NCBI GenBank assembly: GCA_021730105.1
Contig: CP072538.1
Location: 806,001-870,000 of the forward strand
DNA length: 64,000 nucleotides
Direction: 5' to 3'
From: Candidatus Ruthia sp. Plio_17_S18
GTDB taxonomy: Bacteria; Pseudomonadota; Gammaproteobacteria; PS1; Pseudothioglobaceae
Shown here piece after piece: positions 8,350-18,302 of this stretch. Each line of letters starts with the position of its first letter. Within the stretch, counting starts at the first letter, position 1. The notes beneath the pieces are model-generated. The model saw only the letters and a list, made by a program, of their open reading frames with translations. It did not search any database and had not been told where the DNA came from. The position numbers were made by a program, and so were the translations under genes.

Positions 8350-8978
8350 TGAATTGCCTCGTTATAAAACTCTAAAATTTCTTTATTTTCATCATCAACA
8401 ATAATACGTAAACCCTTAGTTGGATAATACCAATACGACACACACTGACTAGCCAGTTCTACTCTACTAGGCTCACCAAATAGATTAACAATCACTTCTT
8501 TTGACAAATCTGCTCTAGGTATAAAGGTTAATGACTTAATTTTTAAATCAAACATTAATGCTTCAGCAGTTAAATTAAACGTTGTTTTTCTAACACCTGA
8601 AGGCATAACCATTGATTCTTTAATGTTGTTGTTCAAGCGTTCAATGCGTTTTTGATCAAGCATTAAATTTAAAATAATACTAGCACCAATGCCACCTACT
8701 TTAGTACTGTAAAAAAATGCTTCTAGCTCTAGCATTTTGCCCTTACTTTCAAACAAAGAAGCCTCAACCTCAGAGCCGAATAAATGCATTGCATCGTTAA
8801 GATTGCTACTACCCATGGTTAAATTAAACGCAACTGTATTACCTTGATTATTGATAAAACTTTGCCATGGCATAGATTGATTTTGTGGCATTTTCATATC
8901 ACGAGTCAGTAGGTAAAACAGAATAAATATTGCCACTGCTGCTAGCAACACTATTGATATTATTTTGCTTTCTTTCAT
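8346..8978 (-). CDS. hypothetical protein with single N-terminal membrane anchor
   Basis: A 210-residue protein with one hydrophobic N-terminal segment (about residues 6-24, IISIVLLAAVAIFILFYLL) and a soluble remainder that should be periplasmic. No cysteine lipobox. The C-terminal text (LFGEPSRVELASQCVSYWYY and RIIVDDENKEILEF) has the feel of a conserved domain but I cannot name it. It is tightly packed in an operon: 3 bases after the PGPGW gene and overlapping yffB by 4. Confidence 0.7.
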   Translation of the reverse strand: MKESKIISIVLLAAVAIFILFYLLTRDMKMPQNQSMPWQSFINNQGNTVAFNLTMGSSNLNDAMHLFGSEVEASLFESKGKMLELEAFFYSTKVGGIGASIILNLMLDQKRIERLNNNIKESMVMPSGVRKTTFNLTAEALMFDLKIKSLTFIPRADLSKEVIVNLFGEPSRVELASQCVSYWYYPTKGLRIIVDDENKEILEFYNEAIQ

Positions 8979-8981
8979 GAA

Positions 8982-9377
8982 TTATCGCTTAAATGGAGGT
9001 TTGTTAGCTTTAGATCGCAGCCAGTTGAGTGTTTTAAAAGTCTGGTGGTGATTGATTAATTTAAGCTCTAATTGTCGCTTGCCTGGAAATTCCATTAAAA
9101 ATAAACCTAATAAAATTGATATAAGTCCTTGACCTGGCGTTACCAACATCATAATACCGGCAACCAGTAATATAAAGCCAATTAGTGTTTTAAGTATCAA
9201 TTTGATTAGACCAAATGGTTTGTTTATTTTTAATTGCTTTTCTGGGTTTTTTAGAAAATAAGTTGATGGAATTAATCCTAATAAATAAGGCATTAATAAT
9301 AGACTAATAATAAAAATCACGCCAGAAACGATACCAATCATCATTAGCACGCCTTCAAATTGACTTAAAAGTGCCAT
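8982..9377 (-). CDS. small PGPGW-type transmembrane protein
   Basis: A 131-residue membrane protein with two or three hydrophobic spans. A conserved turn, TPGQGLISILLGLFLMEFPG, is characteristic of the PGPGW transmembrane family (function unknown). I chose the ATG at 9377 (MALLSQFEG) rather than the one at 9419 because the latter would lie inside the old dtd coding frame. From 9377 it starts just after the dtd stop at 9382. Ends in a basic tail (KPPFKR). Confidence 0.75.
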   Translation of the reverse strand: MALLSQFEGVLMMIGIVSGVIFIISLLLMPYLLGLIPSTYFLKNPEKQLKINKPFGLIKLILKTLIGFILLVAGIMMLVTPGQGLISILLGLFLMEFPGKRQLELKLINHHQTFKTLNWLRSKANKPPFKR

Positions 9378-9381
9378 GATG

Positions 9382-9814
9382 TCATCTAACACGATAATAA
9401 AAATGTACAGGCCCGTCATTAGTTAAAGATTCTTGCATATCAGCACCAAAAACACCACTGTCAACCTCGTGATAATCATCCCTCATTTGGGTCAAAAAAT
9501 AATCAAACAACACTTTGGTTTGTTCTGGTAGCTTGGCAGTAGAAAAATCAGCTTTTGTGTCTGAATTGGTATCAGCTGCTAAGGTAAATTTAAAAACAAT
9601 CAATACTCCTCCCAATACCTCTTTAACTGATAAATTCATTTTTTCTTGCTCATCAGCAAATACTCGATAAGAGCCGATAACTTCTTAATCATTTTATCAG
9701 CTTGTGGTTTTTCATCATTTTTCTCAAACCCTAAAAAGACCAAAATCCCTTGCTTAATTTTTTACCATCTACTTCAACCTTAACATTGTAAACATGCTGT
9801 ATTAGGGCTTTCAC
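9382..9814 (-). pseudogene. dtd: D-aminoacyl-tRNA deacylase, broken
   Basis: A GTG at 9814, overlapping the glyS stop as GTGA, opens ALIQHVYNVKVEVDGKKLSK, which matches the Dtd N-terminus. The frame then shifts (GILVFLGFEKNDEKPQADK is out of frame) and shifts again. The C-terminal half is readable from 9639 as VLIVFKFTLAADTNSDTK through VFGADMQESLTNDGPVHFYY, including the NDGPV signature. Dtd hydrolyses D-amino acids mischarged on tRNA. Two or more frameshifts mean the enzyme is lost, or only a dead C-terminal fragment is made. Confidence 0.88.
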
Positions 9815-11904
9815 TTAGATAAATAAGTAAAATCAGCAATAAGTCGAAACTGCCATGATACTAGGTTAGTTAAAGCCATTCTATTTCTTCTAACTTCTAA
9901 ATTATCATCAAGAATCTTCACATTATCAAAAAAATCATCAATTACAGGTTTGAGTTGTAAAAGCCCTTCTACAATAGACAAATAATCTTCTTCGTCTTTT
10001 TGTATTGTTTTGTCAATTCTAACAAGTGCTACTAAAAGTTTTTTATCAAATTTATTGGTAAATTCTATATCTTCGCCATCTATAGATATCTTGCCTTCAT
10101 ATAGTTTAAACCCATATCCACTATCAGGCGTATCTTTAGAACTAATATTTTTAAATATATTGTTAATACGTTTGTAAGTCTCAATCAAGCTTTTTGAATT
10201 TTCATCTTGCACAAAATTGTGCAAAGCTTGAATGCGTAAGTGCAAATCATAGACATAATTTGTATCGCTTTGAGGTGTATGCTGAGCTGCCATTACAACC
10301 GATTTATCAATACCTTTATATTGATAGTAAGCGCCTAAACGCTCATATGTAAAATTATTAATTTCATATCTAATATCTTCTTCAAATTGGTATAACTTGG
10401 ATGATTCACTAATCAAATCAAATAAATCCAAGTCTTTTAATTCTGACTCAATTATCATACGCAACAAACCCAATGCTGCACGCTTGAGTGCATAAGGATC
10501 TTTTGAGCCAGTGGGTTTGTGTCCAATACCGTAAATACCCACAATACTATCAACTTTATCGGCAATTGCAACACATAAACCCTCTTTTGTAGAAGGCAAT
10601 GTATCGCCTGAAAACCTTGGGTGATAATGCTCACTGATAGCACTTGCGACTGCTGGGTCTTCGCCATCATTAAGTGCATAATATCCGCCCATCACCCCCT
10701 GCAAATCAGCAAATTCACCTACCATATCCGTCATTAAATCCGTTTTTGATAGTAACCCTGCGCGTGCACTGTGTTTTGTATTTGAACCAATAATATCGGC
10801 AATATAGGCAGATAATGTTTCGATGCGTCTGACCTTATCCCCCATTGAACCAAGTCCATCCATGAACAACACGCTGTCTAATTTTGAAATTCTAGATTCT
10901 AAAGTAGTTGATTTATCTTGCTCCCAGAAAAATTCTGAATCAGCTAGCCGTGGACGAATTACTCGCTCGTTACCATCAACAATCACTGATAAATCGCTAG
11001 ACTCAATATTGGCAACTGAAATAAATTCTGGTATCAAATTGCCATCCGTATCTAACATATGAAAATACTTTTGATGCGACTTCATTGCAGAAATAAGCGC
11101 CTCTTCCGGCACATCTAAGAATTTAGACGAAAAACTACTCGAAAATGCACATGGATATTCGACCAATGCACAAACTTCATCAAGCAAGGCTTCGTCAATA
11201 ACTGCTGTGGCGTTGTTATTTTTAGCCACCTGAATCACTTGCTTTCGAATCATTTCTTTGCGTGTATTGAAATCAACTTCAATTTGCGCTTTTTTAAGAA
11301 GGATTTTTTGATAATCTTTGGCGCAAGTAATATCAAATATACGTTCACCCGTAAAACGCAAACCTCTGGTTATATTGCCAGAAACCAGGCCCATAATTAA
11401 AGCTGGTACAACATCAGAACCTAGCATCATAATTAGCCAATGCACGGGGCGTACAAAATACGTATCTAAATTGCTCCAACGCATAGGTTTGGCAATAGGG
11501 ATATTTTGAATAGCAGTATCAACAATAGATTCAAGTAAATCCATTGTTTTTAGGCCTTTTTGTTGCTTGATGAAAAAATAATATTGCGCCTTGCCAAATG
11601 CTTTTTGCACTAATGCATTCTTAATCACACCACAAGATTTAGCAAAACCTTCAATAGCTTGATCAGGTGCACGAATTGATGGGCCTTTACGCTCAATAAT
11701 TTGATCATTTTGTTGCAGTTGAAGATTGCTAACTAATACTGATAAACGACGAGGCGTGGCAAAAGACTCAACGCTTGAATAAGACAATTTAAGTTTATCA
11801 AGTTCAGTGGTTAAATTGTGCGTAAGTGAATTGGATAATTGCTGTAAGAGTTTTGGTGGAAGCTCTTCACATCCGAGCTCTAATAAAAAATCTTGTGTAT
11901 TCAT
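9811..11904 (-). CDS. glyS: glycyl-tRNA synthetase beta subunit
   Basis: A 697-residue protein beginning with the family text [16 protein letters not shown] and containing [30 protein letters not shown] and [14 protein letters not shown]. It is the tRNA-binding subunit of the bacterial alpha2-beta2 enzyme. The alpha subunit gene glyQ lies about 14 kb away on the opposite strand, although the two are normally adjacent. Full length. Overlaps the dtd remnant by 4 bases and follows minC closely. Confidence 0.97.
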   Translation of the reverse strand: MNTQDFLLELGCEELPPKLLQQLSNSLTHNLTTELDKLKLSYSSVESFATPRRLSVLVSNLQLQQNDQIIERKGPSIRAPDQAIEGFAKSCGVIKNALVQKAFGKAQYYFFIKQQKGLKTMDLLESIVDTAIQNIPIAKPMRWSNLDTYFVRPVHWLIMMLGSDVVPALIMGLVSGNITRGLRFTGERIFDITCAKDYQKILLKKAQIEVDFNTRKEMIRKQVIQVAKNNNATAVIDEALLDEVCALVEYPCAFSSSFSSKFLDVPEEALISAMKSHQKYFHMLDTDGNLIPEFISVANIESSDLSVIVDGNERVIRPRLADSEFFWEQDKSTTLESRISKLDSVLFMDGLGSMGDKVRRIETLSAYIADIIGSNTKHSARAGLLSKTDLMTDMVGEFADLQGVMGGYYALNDGEDPAVASAISEHYHPRFSGDTLPSTKEGLCVAIADKVDSIVGIYGIGHKPTGSKDPYALKRAALGLLRMIIESELKDLDLFDLISESSKLYQFEEDIRYEINNFTYERLGAYYQYKGIDKSVVMAAQHTPQSDTNYVYDLHLRIQALHNFVQDENSKSLIETYKRINNIFKNISSKDTPDSGYGFKLYEGKISIDGEDIEFTNKFDKKLLVALVRIDKTIQKDEEDYLSIVEGLLQLKPVIDDFFDNVKILDDNLEVRRNRMALTNLVSWQFRLIADFTYLSK

Positions 11905-11927
11905 AAAGGTTTGTGAGCATGTTTAGC

Positions 11928-12629
11928 TTAAATAACTTGAAATCTTAACTTGCCAGCCAATAAATCAATCATTACCCGATGTGCATATAATTTGCTTGGC
12001 ACAGTATCAAATCGCTTATAAATACCAGCAATGGAGATTAATTGCGCATTAAAAAACTGAATAAAAATAGTGGCTTTTTCATCGCCATTAATGCCAGCAA
12101 ACAAAGACCCTTGTACTTCTTTGTAAGCTGAAATATTGCCAAATGACATAATTTCAGCACCCGATTTAACATCATTCAAAAGAACCAAATCACTGTCTTT
12201 TGCAATAACTTGTTCAAATGAATTCACTTCATCAGCCACAACTTTAGACGCTTGATAAGCTTTATTCTGGTGTGAATTTGGCGTGGTTTTAGTTGTTTTT
12301 TCTTGGCTTGACTTGGTTTTGTTGGGCTTGATCGGCTTGCCAAAGATAGCCATGCCAGAAAACTTAGCAAAACTAATCAGCTCTTGCTTGTCTGAGCGAA
12401 TTCCTACTGCCACCATATCATTTTGCGTCAAAATTTCAACCAACATTGCCAATTCATTTGCAGATAAGTTTTTATCTTCAATTTGAAGAATAACAGGTTC
12501 ATGCTGAAATTTTTGTCCATTATCACAACTCAGAGTGCTAATTTCTTGTGCCAATATATCTGCATCATGGGTGTGTACTTTAAGTGTATAAAGTGTCTCA
12601 GTTTGAGCTTTAATCTCAATTTTATTCAA
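11928..12629 (-). CDS. minC: septum-site determining protein MinC
   Basis: A protein with the N-terminal MinC domain (KIEIKAQTETLYTLKVHTHD onward), a linker rich in K/S/T/Q, and the C-terminal beta-helix domain (LLNDVKSGAEIMSFGNISAY, GDEKATIFIQFFNAQLISIA). I chose the TTG at 12629 (233 residues) because it forms a TTGA overlap with the preceding stop and has AAGG about 9 bases upstream. A further ATG at 12665 would overlap that gene by 40 bases. MinC inhibits FtsZ assembly at the poles with MinD. No minD or minE follows, and the mur/fts cluster lacks ftsZ, so its role here is unclear. Confidence 0.9.
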   Translation of the reverse strand: MNKIEIKAQTETLYTLKVHTHDADILAQEISTLSCDNGQKFQHEPVILQIEDKNLSANELAMLVEILTQNDMVAVGIRSDKQELISFAKFSGMAIFGKPIKPNKTKSSQEKTTKTTPNSHQNKAYQASKVVADEVNSFEQVIAKDSDLVLLNDVKSGAEIMSFGNISAYKEVQGSLFAGINGDEKATIFIQFFNAQLISIAGIYKRFDTVPSKLYAHRVMIDLLAGKLRFQVI

Positions 12630-13018
12630 TTTTTCCACCCTTGTGTGCAATCCAAAAAATGCCAAACGCGCAGCATGCCAGTATCGCCACTTAACATAAG
12701 TTCCAGTGGTGTTTTATGCTTAAATTTTTTAACTGAACGCTTAAGCCAAATTGCCCCATATTCCTTATTGGTTGGAAAAGTGGTACCCAAAGATTCACTA
12801 ATTCCTAAAATCATTTCAGTGCGTTTTGCCAATTGCTTATCAAAATCAAATGATTTATCTGAACGCCTGTACAAGTACAAATGTCTAGGCTTAATAACCC
12901 CATCTAAGCCTAATAATTGCAATTGCTCAACATCTTCTAAATGCCAATTTTCTAAGATTTGAGACAACTGAAAAGTAAGCTTTGACTGAGCCTTATCATC
13001 TAATTTGTAAATATCCAT
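12626..13018 (-). CDS. DUF2384 / MbcA-ParS-Xre antitoxin-like protein
   Basis: A 130-residue soluble protein. Its C-terminal half (YGAIWLKRSVKKF, then TPLELMLSGDTGMLRVWHFL) fits the DUF2384 toxin-binding domain of MbcA/ParS/Xre antitoxins. The N-terminal half (VEQLQLLGLDG) may form a helix-turn-helix-like domain. No RES-type toxin is adjacent; it sits between tolA (1-base overlap) and minC, inside a housekeeping operon. An antitoxin role is therefore doubtful, and a stand-alone regulator is as likely. Moderately sure of the domain, unsure of function. Confidence 0.65.
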   Translation of the reverse strand: MDIYKLDDKAQSKLTFQLSQILENWHLEDVEQLQLLGLDGVIKPRHLYLYRRSDKSFDFDKQLAKRTEMILGISESLGTTFPTNKEYGAIWLKRSVKKFKHKTPLELMLSGDTGMLRVWHFLDCTQGWKN

Positions 13019-13899
13019 TAATTAACCTTAAAGTGAAACAAGACTTGTGCATCAAATACACTCTTATCAGGCGCATGTGGTAATGGCGATGCTTTATAAA
13101 CAGCACGCTCAATTGAGTCTTTAAATGATTGAGCCTTAGCACTGTTATCAACATTACAAGACTTAAGGTTGACACTTTTTACTTGTCCATTCAAATCTTG
13201 CAAAATTTCAACGTCACAACCCCAATTATCTTTAGCACCTTGATAGCGCCATTTTTCTTTTATTCTTGAATTAATTTGATTAATATAGTTAAGTTTTAGT
13301 TCATTTAAAATATCTTCCTGGGCGAGTTGTCTATCTTGATCTTCTTCCGCCTGAATTTCTTTTTTCAATGAACGATTGTCTTGCTCTTTTTTGAATTTTT
13401 CAGCTTCAACTCGACGTAATTTTTCAATTACTTGTTGTTTCTTTTCAGCTTCAAGGGCTTTTTTCTCAGCCAATTTCTTTTTCTTTAAGGCTTGTTTACT
13501 TTTGCTTTCAGCTTGCTTTCTTTCAGCTTGTGCAATAGCTTTAGCTTTTTTCTCTTGTTTAACTTTGGCTTTGAGCTTTTGCAAGCGTTGCTGTTCTTTA
13601 TAACGTTCATTCTCAATTTTTTTTTCTGCACGTTGTAACGCTTCAAGACGCTTTTCTCTCTTTTGCTTAATACTGATTAATCGTTGTTTTTCTTTTTTAA
13701 TCTCAGTTAAATCAATTGTTACTGCTTTGGGTGTCGCACTTGATTTGACAGTTTGTTTTGGAATTTCCCAACGCTGAACATTTGAAAATAGCAAGCCAAC
13801 AACCAGCCCAACATGAAGCACAATTGCCACCCAAAAAGCAAAAGGGTGTTGCCTAGCAATTTTAGGCAATTTAATTTTTTTTAAAAAATCAATGTTCAT
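13018..13899 (-). CDS. tolA: Tol-Pal envelope protein TolA
   Basis: A 293-residue protein with one N-terminal membrane span (about residues 20-39, PFAFWVAIVLHVGLVVGLLF), a long Lys/Glu/Ala/Gln coiled-coil stalk (about 65-200) and a C-terminal globular domain (INQINSRIKEKWRYQG, then WGCDVEILQDLNGQV). It links inner-membrane TolQR to the outer membrane during constriction. It overlaps tolR by one base. tolB and pal do not follow. The domain order is as in E. coli TolA, but the stalk is shorter. Confidence 0.93.
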   Translation of the reverse strand: MNIDFLKKIKLPKIARQHPFAFWVAIVLHVGLVVGLLFSNVQRWEIPKQTVKSSATPKAVTIDLTEIKKEKQRLISIKQKREKRLEALQRAEKKIENERYKEQQRLQKLKAKVKQEKKAKAIAQAERKQAESKSKQALKKKKLAEKKALEAEKKQQVIEKLRRVEAEKFKKEQDNRSLKKEIQAEEDQDRQLAQEDILNELKLNYINQINSRIKEKWRYQGAKDNWGCDVEILQDLNGQVKSVNLKSCNVDNSAKAQSFKDSIERAVYKASPLPHAPDKSVFDAQVLFHFKVN

Positions 13900-14351
13900 T
13901 ATTTTGCATCTGGAGATTCAGTCACAATACCAACTTTATCAACTCCATTTTTTTGTAAAAAAGACATTAGTGACACAACAGAACCATAAGCCACCTGCCT
14001 ATCACCACGAACAAACACTTCCATTTGTGGATAAATTTCAAGCCGAGCGCTAACACGCCCTGCAATAATGCCTAATGATAATTTTTCACCTTTGGCGACA
14101 TCAGAATCATCCTCATTAAGTGAATTGATGAAATATTTACCTTGCTTATCAATAGTAATAATTGTAGGCTGTTGTTGCGTGAAATCTACCATTGTTGCCT
14201 CAGCAGAAGGTAAATCAACCTCAATACCTTGCTTAATAATAGGAGTGGTCATCATAAAAATTACCAACAGCACTAGCATAACATCAATATATGGCACAAT
14301 ATTAATTTGTGCGTCTATGACAGGTCTGTGGCGTTTTGGTAATACAATCAT
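13899..14351 (-). CDS. tolR: Tol-Pal proton-channel protein TolR
   Basis: A 150-residue ExbD/TolR protein with the N-terminal span containing the conserved Asp (NIVPYIDVMLVLLVIFMMT) and a periplasmic domain (FVRGDRQVAYGSVVSLM). With TolQ it forms the proton-driven motor that energises TolA. It lies 3 bases after tolQ and overlaps tolA by one base. Length and motifs are normal. Confidence 0.96.
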   Translation of the reverse strand: MIVLPKRHRPVIDAQINIVPYIDVMLVLLVIFMMTTPIIKQGIEVDLPSAEATMVDFTQQQPTIITIDKQGKYFINSLNEDDSDVAKGEKLSLGIIAGRVSARLEIYPQMEVFVRGDRQVAYGSVVSLMSFLQKNGVDKVGIVTESPDAK

Positions 14352-14354
14352 GGT

Positions 14355-15023
14355 CTATTTTTGTCTTTGGAACATAACAAACAATTGTTCAACAAAGGCT
14401 GTATATTTATTGTTAATCAACCCCACTTGGGAAATTAAACGATTGTAGGCAATGGTAGCAGGAATAGCAGCAAACAAACCAAATGCCGTTGCAATAAGTG
14501 CCTCGGCAATACCTGGAGCAACAATGGCAATGGTTGCCTGCTTAACTGATGCCAAACCAATAAACGAGTGCATAATGCCCCAAACTGTACCAAATAAACC
14601 AATATACGGGCTGGACGAGGCAATCATAGCTAGAATGCTCAAACCGCTATCTAGGCGGTCAACTTCGTTATTAGCTGTAGTATTCATAATACGATAAGCG
14701 CGCTCAGCGTCTATTATTAATGCCTGGTTAGAATTTGAGGCAGTGTGAGTAAGTTCTTGATAACCTGTGCTAAAAATACGCTCTATTGAACTTTGATTAG
14801 TGGTTTTTTGAAGTATTTGGTGTGCTAATTTGTCTAAATCAACATTGGCTGAAAATTTTTTATGAAACAATTTAATACTCTTGTTAGTATCAATCAGGAT
14901 TTTCTTTTTTGACAAGATAAGTGTACAAGAATAAATGCTCATCAATACCAAAATAAACATCACCACTTGCACCACAAAACCGGCACTAAGAATTAAACTA
15001 AAAATTGATAAACTGCTATCCAT
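14355..15023 (-). CDS. tolQ: Tol-Pal proton-channel protein TolQ
   Basis: A 222-residue ExbB/TolQ-type protein with three membrane spans: about 12-34, then a pair around 130-155 and 165-195. Conserved text is LGLFGTVWGIMHSFIGL and APGIAEALIATAFGLFAAIP. It forms the pore of the TolQR motor. Its ATG at 15023 overlaps the end of the ybgC frame by 8 bases. The gene is intact although ybgC in front of it is interrupted, so translational coupling may be affected. Confidence 0.96.
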   Translation of the reverse strand: MDSSLSIFSLILSAGFVVQVVMFILVLMSIYSCTLILSKKKILIDTNKSIKLFHKKFSANVDLDKLAHQILQKTTNQSSIERIFSTGYQELTHTASNSNQALIIDAERAYRIMNTTANNEVDRLDSGLSILAMIASSSPYIGLFGTVWGIMHSFIGLASVKQATIAIVAPGIAEALIATAFGLFAAIPATIAYNRLISQVGLINNKYTAFVEQLFVMFQRQK

Positions 15024-15414
15024 TTATTTTCTCCAAAATTGCACTGGGCATAGCGCAATGTTTAAAACTAATTGCATTCAAACAAACCACGGTTATTTGT
15101 GCTTTAAATAATACCTTATTTTGTTCTAAGTCCATTATTTTTTGCGAAAAAACCAGACTGGCGTGTCGTGATTTTTATATTTTGGTGTGAACGGTTAATA
15201 AATCATTAAATTTGGCCGGAAACAAATACTCGGCACTCAGTGATTTAACAGCAAAAATAATTGTCTGATGATGCATTAATTGATCTTGTTCAAAGCCTAA
15301 CTCTCGTAAAAATTCACTACGCCCTCTTTCGATACATTTAAGATAACTGGTATAATAAACCACACCACCACTGTCGGTGTCTTCGTAATAAACACGAATA
15401 TTTAATACGCTCAT
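15016..15414 (-). pseudogene. ybgC: acyl-CoA thioesterase YbgC, single in-frame TAA
   Basis: The frame from the ATG at 15414 is a normal 133-codon ybgC gene except for a TAA at codon 80 (15175-15177). The N-terminal part has the hot-dog active site YEDTDSGGVVYYTSYLKCIE. Downstream, KSRHASLVFSQKIM and VLFKAQITVVCLN continue without any frameshift to the natural stop before tolQ. Glutamine (CAA) would suit the interrupted codon. A recent nonsense mutation is the simplest reading; readthrough cannot be excluded. YbgC is a thioesterase traditionally found with tol genes. Confidence 0.82.
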
Positions 15415-15422
15415 TGATTAAA

Positions 15423-16439
15423 TCAATCATTCGCTTTTGAACTATTAGTCAAGCCCAAATGTGCATAAGCCAAGTCTGTAGCACTACGCCCACGTGGCGT
15501 ACGCATAATAAAGCCTTGTTGAATCAAATACGGTTCCACCATATCTTCTAAGGTGCCACGTTCTTCGCTAATAGCAGCTGCTAATGTATCTAAGCCTACA
15601 GGGCCGCCAGAAAATTTATTCATCATAATAGAAAGATAATCACGGTCTAATTGCTCAAGCCCTGCTTCATCTACTTTAAGTGTTGTTAGTGCTTCTTTGG
15701 CAATGTCTTGATGAATTACACTATTGGTCTTGACATCAGCAAAATCACGAACGCGACGCAATAAACGATTGGCAATTCTAGGCGCGCCACGAGAGCGCTT
15801 GGCAATTTCTAGTGCACCTTTTGATTCAATTTGAATGCCTAAAATACCAGCCGAACGCTCAACAATGGTTTTTAAATCTTTAACATTGTAAAACTGCAAA
15901 CGTTGGACAATGCCAAAACGGTCTCTAAGTGGTGAAGTTAGCATGCCAGCACGAGTAGTAGCACCAATTAACGTAAAAGGTGGTAGTTCAAGTTGCACAG
16001 AATGCGCAGCCACACCTTCACCCACCATAATGTCTAATTTAAAATCTTCTAAAGCTGGGTAGAGGATTTCCTCAACCACAGGATTAAGACGATGAATTTC
16101 ATCAATAAATAAAATATCATACGGCTCAAGCTTGGTCAAAATTGCTGCCAAATCTCCTGAACGCTCTAATACCGGACCAGAGGTTTGCTTAATACCTGTA
16201 GACATTTGATTGGCAATCACATTTGCCAATGTGGTTTTACCCAAACCAGGAGGGCCATAAATTAAACAGTGATCTAGTGCATCTTTGCGTTTTTTTGCCG
16301 CTTTAATAAACAATACCATTTGTGACTTAACATCATCTTGCCCAATATAACTCTCTAAAGAATCCGGACGCACTGAAGTCATCACCAAGTATTCATTGCC
16401 TTGATCTTGCCCACCTACTAAAGAGTCTTCTTCTATCAT
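15423..16439 (-). CDS. ruvB: Holliday junction branch-migration helicase RuvB
   Basis: A 338-residue AAA+ helicase with Walker [10 protein letters not shown] (residues 62-70), Walker [10 protein letters not shown], sensor text [18 protein letters not shown] and the C-terminal winged-helix motif TPRGRSAT. It drives branch migration with RuvA. It lies 22 bases after lolB and 8 before ybgC. ruvA is not in this window and ruvC is about 8 kb downstream. Confidence 0.97.
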   Translation of the reverse strand: MIEEDSLVGGQDQGNEYLVMTSVRPDSLESYIGQDDVKSQMVLFIKAAKKRKDALDHCLIYGPPGLGKTTLANVIANQMSTGIKQTSGPVLERSGDLAAILTKLEPYDILFIDEIHRLNPVVEEILYPALEDFKLDIMVGEGVAAHSVQLELPPFTLIGATTRAGMLTSPLRDRFGIVQRLQFYNVKDLKTIVERSAGILGIQIESKGALEIAKRSRGAPRIANRLLRRVRDFADVKTNSVIHQDIAKEALTTLKVDEAGLEQLDRDYLSIMMNKFSGGPVGLDTLAAAISEERGTLEDMVEPYLIQQGFIMRTPRGRSATDLAYAHLGLTNSSKAND

Positions 16440-16461
16440 GCTAAATTACTTAATTTTTATG

Positions 16462-16974
16462 CTATTTTAACTGATTAACTTCATTAATCAGTAGTTTGAT
16501 TTTGATGGGTTTAATCAGATGATTAAAACGAATCACTTTTGGATATTGAATGCCGTCAATCAATTGATAACGACTAATTTTAACCTGCCAATGGCGAGTG
16601 CTATTTATCTCATTTTTAAACAGTATCTTTGCCAAAGCATCAATAGGTAAATACCACCCCATCTCACTCGTCATCCATTTATTAAAAGTTAAATTGATTA
16701 ACTCATCATTAACCAGCAGCTTTTGCTGATTAAACTCAATCAAAATTTGACCAAAACCAAGGGCTGTGCTTAATATAAGTTTATAGTCATGATGGTCAAA
16801 ACTCACCTCAAAGCCTGATATTTTTGTATCACTATTAACACTCACACTTAACCTACCATACACTTCCCAAATACTTGGTAAAGTTTGTTGATGTGTTAAC
16901 TTTGTAGACTGGGTATTAAGTGTTGAGCAGCCTGATAAAAACAAAGCAAAACACGTCATTATTATTCGTTTCAT
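16462..16974 (-). CDS. lolB: outer-membrane lipoprotein insertion protein LolB
   Basis: A 170-residue lipoprotein. The signal peptide ends in the lipobox LSGC (Cys16), followed by LPSIWEVYGRLSVSVNS and later LTFNKWMTSEMGWYLPIDAL, which fits the LolB fold (WxxxGRL ... LPxxxL). It receives lipoproteins from LolA and inserts them in the outer membrane. It is slightly shorter than typical (about 190-200). It starts the minus-strand gene train, divergent from hemA as in many gammaproteobacteria. Confidence 0.85.
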   Translation of the reverse strand: MKRIIMTCFALFLSGCSTLNTQSTKLTHQQTLPSIWEVYGRLSVSVNSDTKISGFEVSFDHHDYKLILSTALGFGQILIEFNQQKLLVNDELINLTFNKWMTSEMGWYLPIDALAKILFKNEINSTRHWQVKISRYQLIDGIQYPKVIRFNHLIKPIKIKLLINEVNQLK

Positions 16975-17012
16975 ATAAGTCGCTCATTGTAGCGTGAAAC
17001 TTGTCCTTTGGG

Positions 17013-17018
17013 TATAAT
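17013..17018 (+). promoter_or_regulatory. probable -10 element of hemA
   Basis: TATAAT lies 34 bases before the hemA ATG in the lolB/hemA divergent gap. The transcription start would fall about 25 bases before the gene. No clear -35 at standard spacing. Confidence 0.5.
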
Positions 17019-17051
17019 CAAACGTTTATTTGAGTTATCTTTGCTAAATTT

Positions 17052-18302
17052 ATGTCGCGCATTGCAATTTTAAGTGTTAATCACCAGCTCGCGCCTGTTG
17101 AAGTGCGAGAAAAAGTTGCTTTTGCGCCAGATAAATTAACTCAAGCACTCAATAATCTTCATCGTATTGACAGTATTGATGCCTGCATTATTCTTTCTAC
17201 TTGTAATCGCGTAGAGATTTACATCGTTTCTAATCATAAAAATCCTAAAGAGCTGTTGAGTGATTATCTTGCCAAAACACACAATATTAAACGTGGCACA
17301 ATCGATGCTTACTTAAATTATTTTGAAGACGATGAAGCGCTTACACACTTGTGCAACGTCGCCACAGGTCTTGATTCATTAGTACTGGGGGAGCCGCAAA
17401 TTCTGGGTCAATTAAAAGATGCCTACCACATAGCAAAAGAAGTTAAAACCCTAAACAAGCTATTAGAACAACTATTTCAACATGCGTTTTCAACTGCCAA
17501 AAAAGTACGTACCGACACTCAAATTGGCGCTTCACCCGTATCAATCGCCTATTGCGCGGTTAAAATGAGTGCAAAGATTTTTGAGCAGTTATCCGAACAA
17601 ACTGTTTTACTCATCGGTGCAGGAGAGATGATTGAATTGTGTGCGCAATATCTTAACCAAAAAGGGGTTAAGAAGATGATTGTTGCCAATAGAACCATTG
17701 AAAATGCACAAAAAATTGCCAATTTATATCAGGCACAATCTGTCAGTTTAAAACAATTTTCATCCATTGTGTACAAAGCAGACATTATCATTTCTTCAAC
17801 AGCAGCCTCAGTACCCATTATCGGCAAAGGCTTAATTGAAAGTGCTTTAAAAAAGCGCAAACACAAGCCAATATTTATGCTTGATATAGCCATTCCTAGA
17901 GATATTGAACCTGAAGTGGGTCAATTAGATGATGTGTATTTATACACCATTGATGATTTAGAACAAGTGGTTAATGATAATATTGGCAATAGAGAAAAAG
18001 AAAAAGACCTGGCACAAGAAATCATCATTAAACAAAATCAAGTCTTTAATCAGTGGTTGAATACTATGCCTAATGAGCAAATTGTACAATCTTACCAGTT
18101 TGGTGCAAACTCAATTAAAGAAGAACTATTAGAAAAAGCCATCAAACAACTAAAAAACGGCGCTGATTCTGAAGATATTATTCGTAAACTTGCTGATCAA
18201 TTAGCCAACAGACTATTACATTTACCCTTTAAAAATATCAAACAAACTTCCATTGAAAATTTATCCCAATGTGAAGGCTGTATACCGCCTATTAAACAAT
18301 AA
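17052..18302 (+). CDS. hemA: glutamyl-tRNA reductase
   Basis: A 416-residue enzyme with the catalytic cysteine in [10 protein letters not shown] (Cys51), the tRNA-binding/catalytic segment [15 protein letters not shown], the NADPH-binding [11 protein letters not shown] and [15 protein letters not shown]. It catalyses the first step of C5-pathway tetrapyrrole synthesis. Its stop overlaps the prfA ATG (TAATG), a conserved arrangement. Confidence 0.97.
   Translation: MSRIAILSVNHQLAPVEVREKVAFAPDKLTQALNNLHRIDSIDACIILSTCNRVEIYIVSNHKNPKELLSDYLAKTHNIKRGTIDAYLNYFEDDEALTHLCNVATGLDSLVLGEPQILGQLKDAYHIAKEVKTLNKLLEQLFQHAFSTAKKVRTDTQIGASPVSIAYCAVKMSAKIFEQLSEQTVLLIGAGEMIELCAQYLNQKGVKKMIVANRTIENAQKIANLYQAQSVSLKQFSSIVYKADIIISSTAASVPIIGKGLIESALKKRKHKPIFMLDIAIPRDIEPEVGQLDDVYLYTIDDLEQVVNDNIGNREKEKDLAQEIIIKQNQVFNQWLNTMPNEQIVQSYQFGANSIKEELLEKAIKQLKNGADSEDIIRKLADQLANRLLHLPFKNIKQTSIENLSQCEGCIPPIKQ

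Noticed and set aside
12483..12962. Plus-strand 159-codon ORF antisense to minC and the DUF2384 gene
   Set aside because: It is opposite two well-supported genes, lacks a family match, and its Cys/Ser-rich composition is typical of a shadow frame.
12626..13018. Complete toxin-antitoxin module at the DUF2384 gene
   Set aside because: Neighbours are tolA and minC; no RES-domain or other toxin frame is present on either side.
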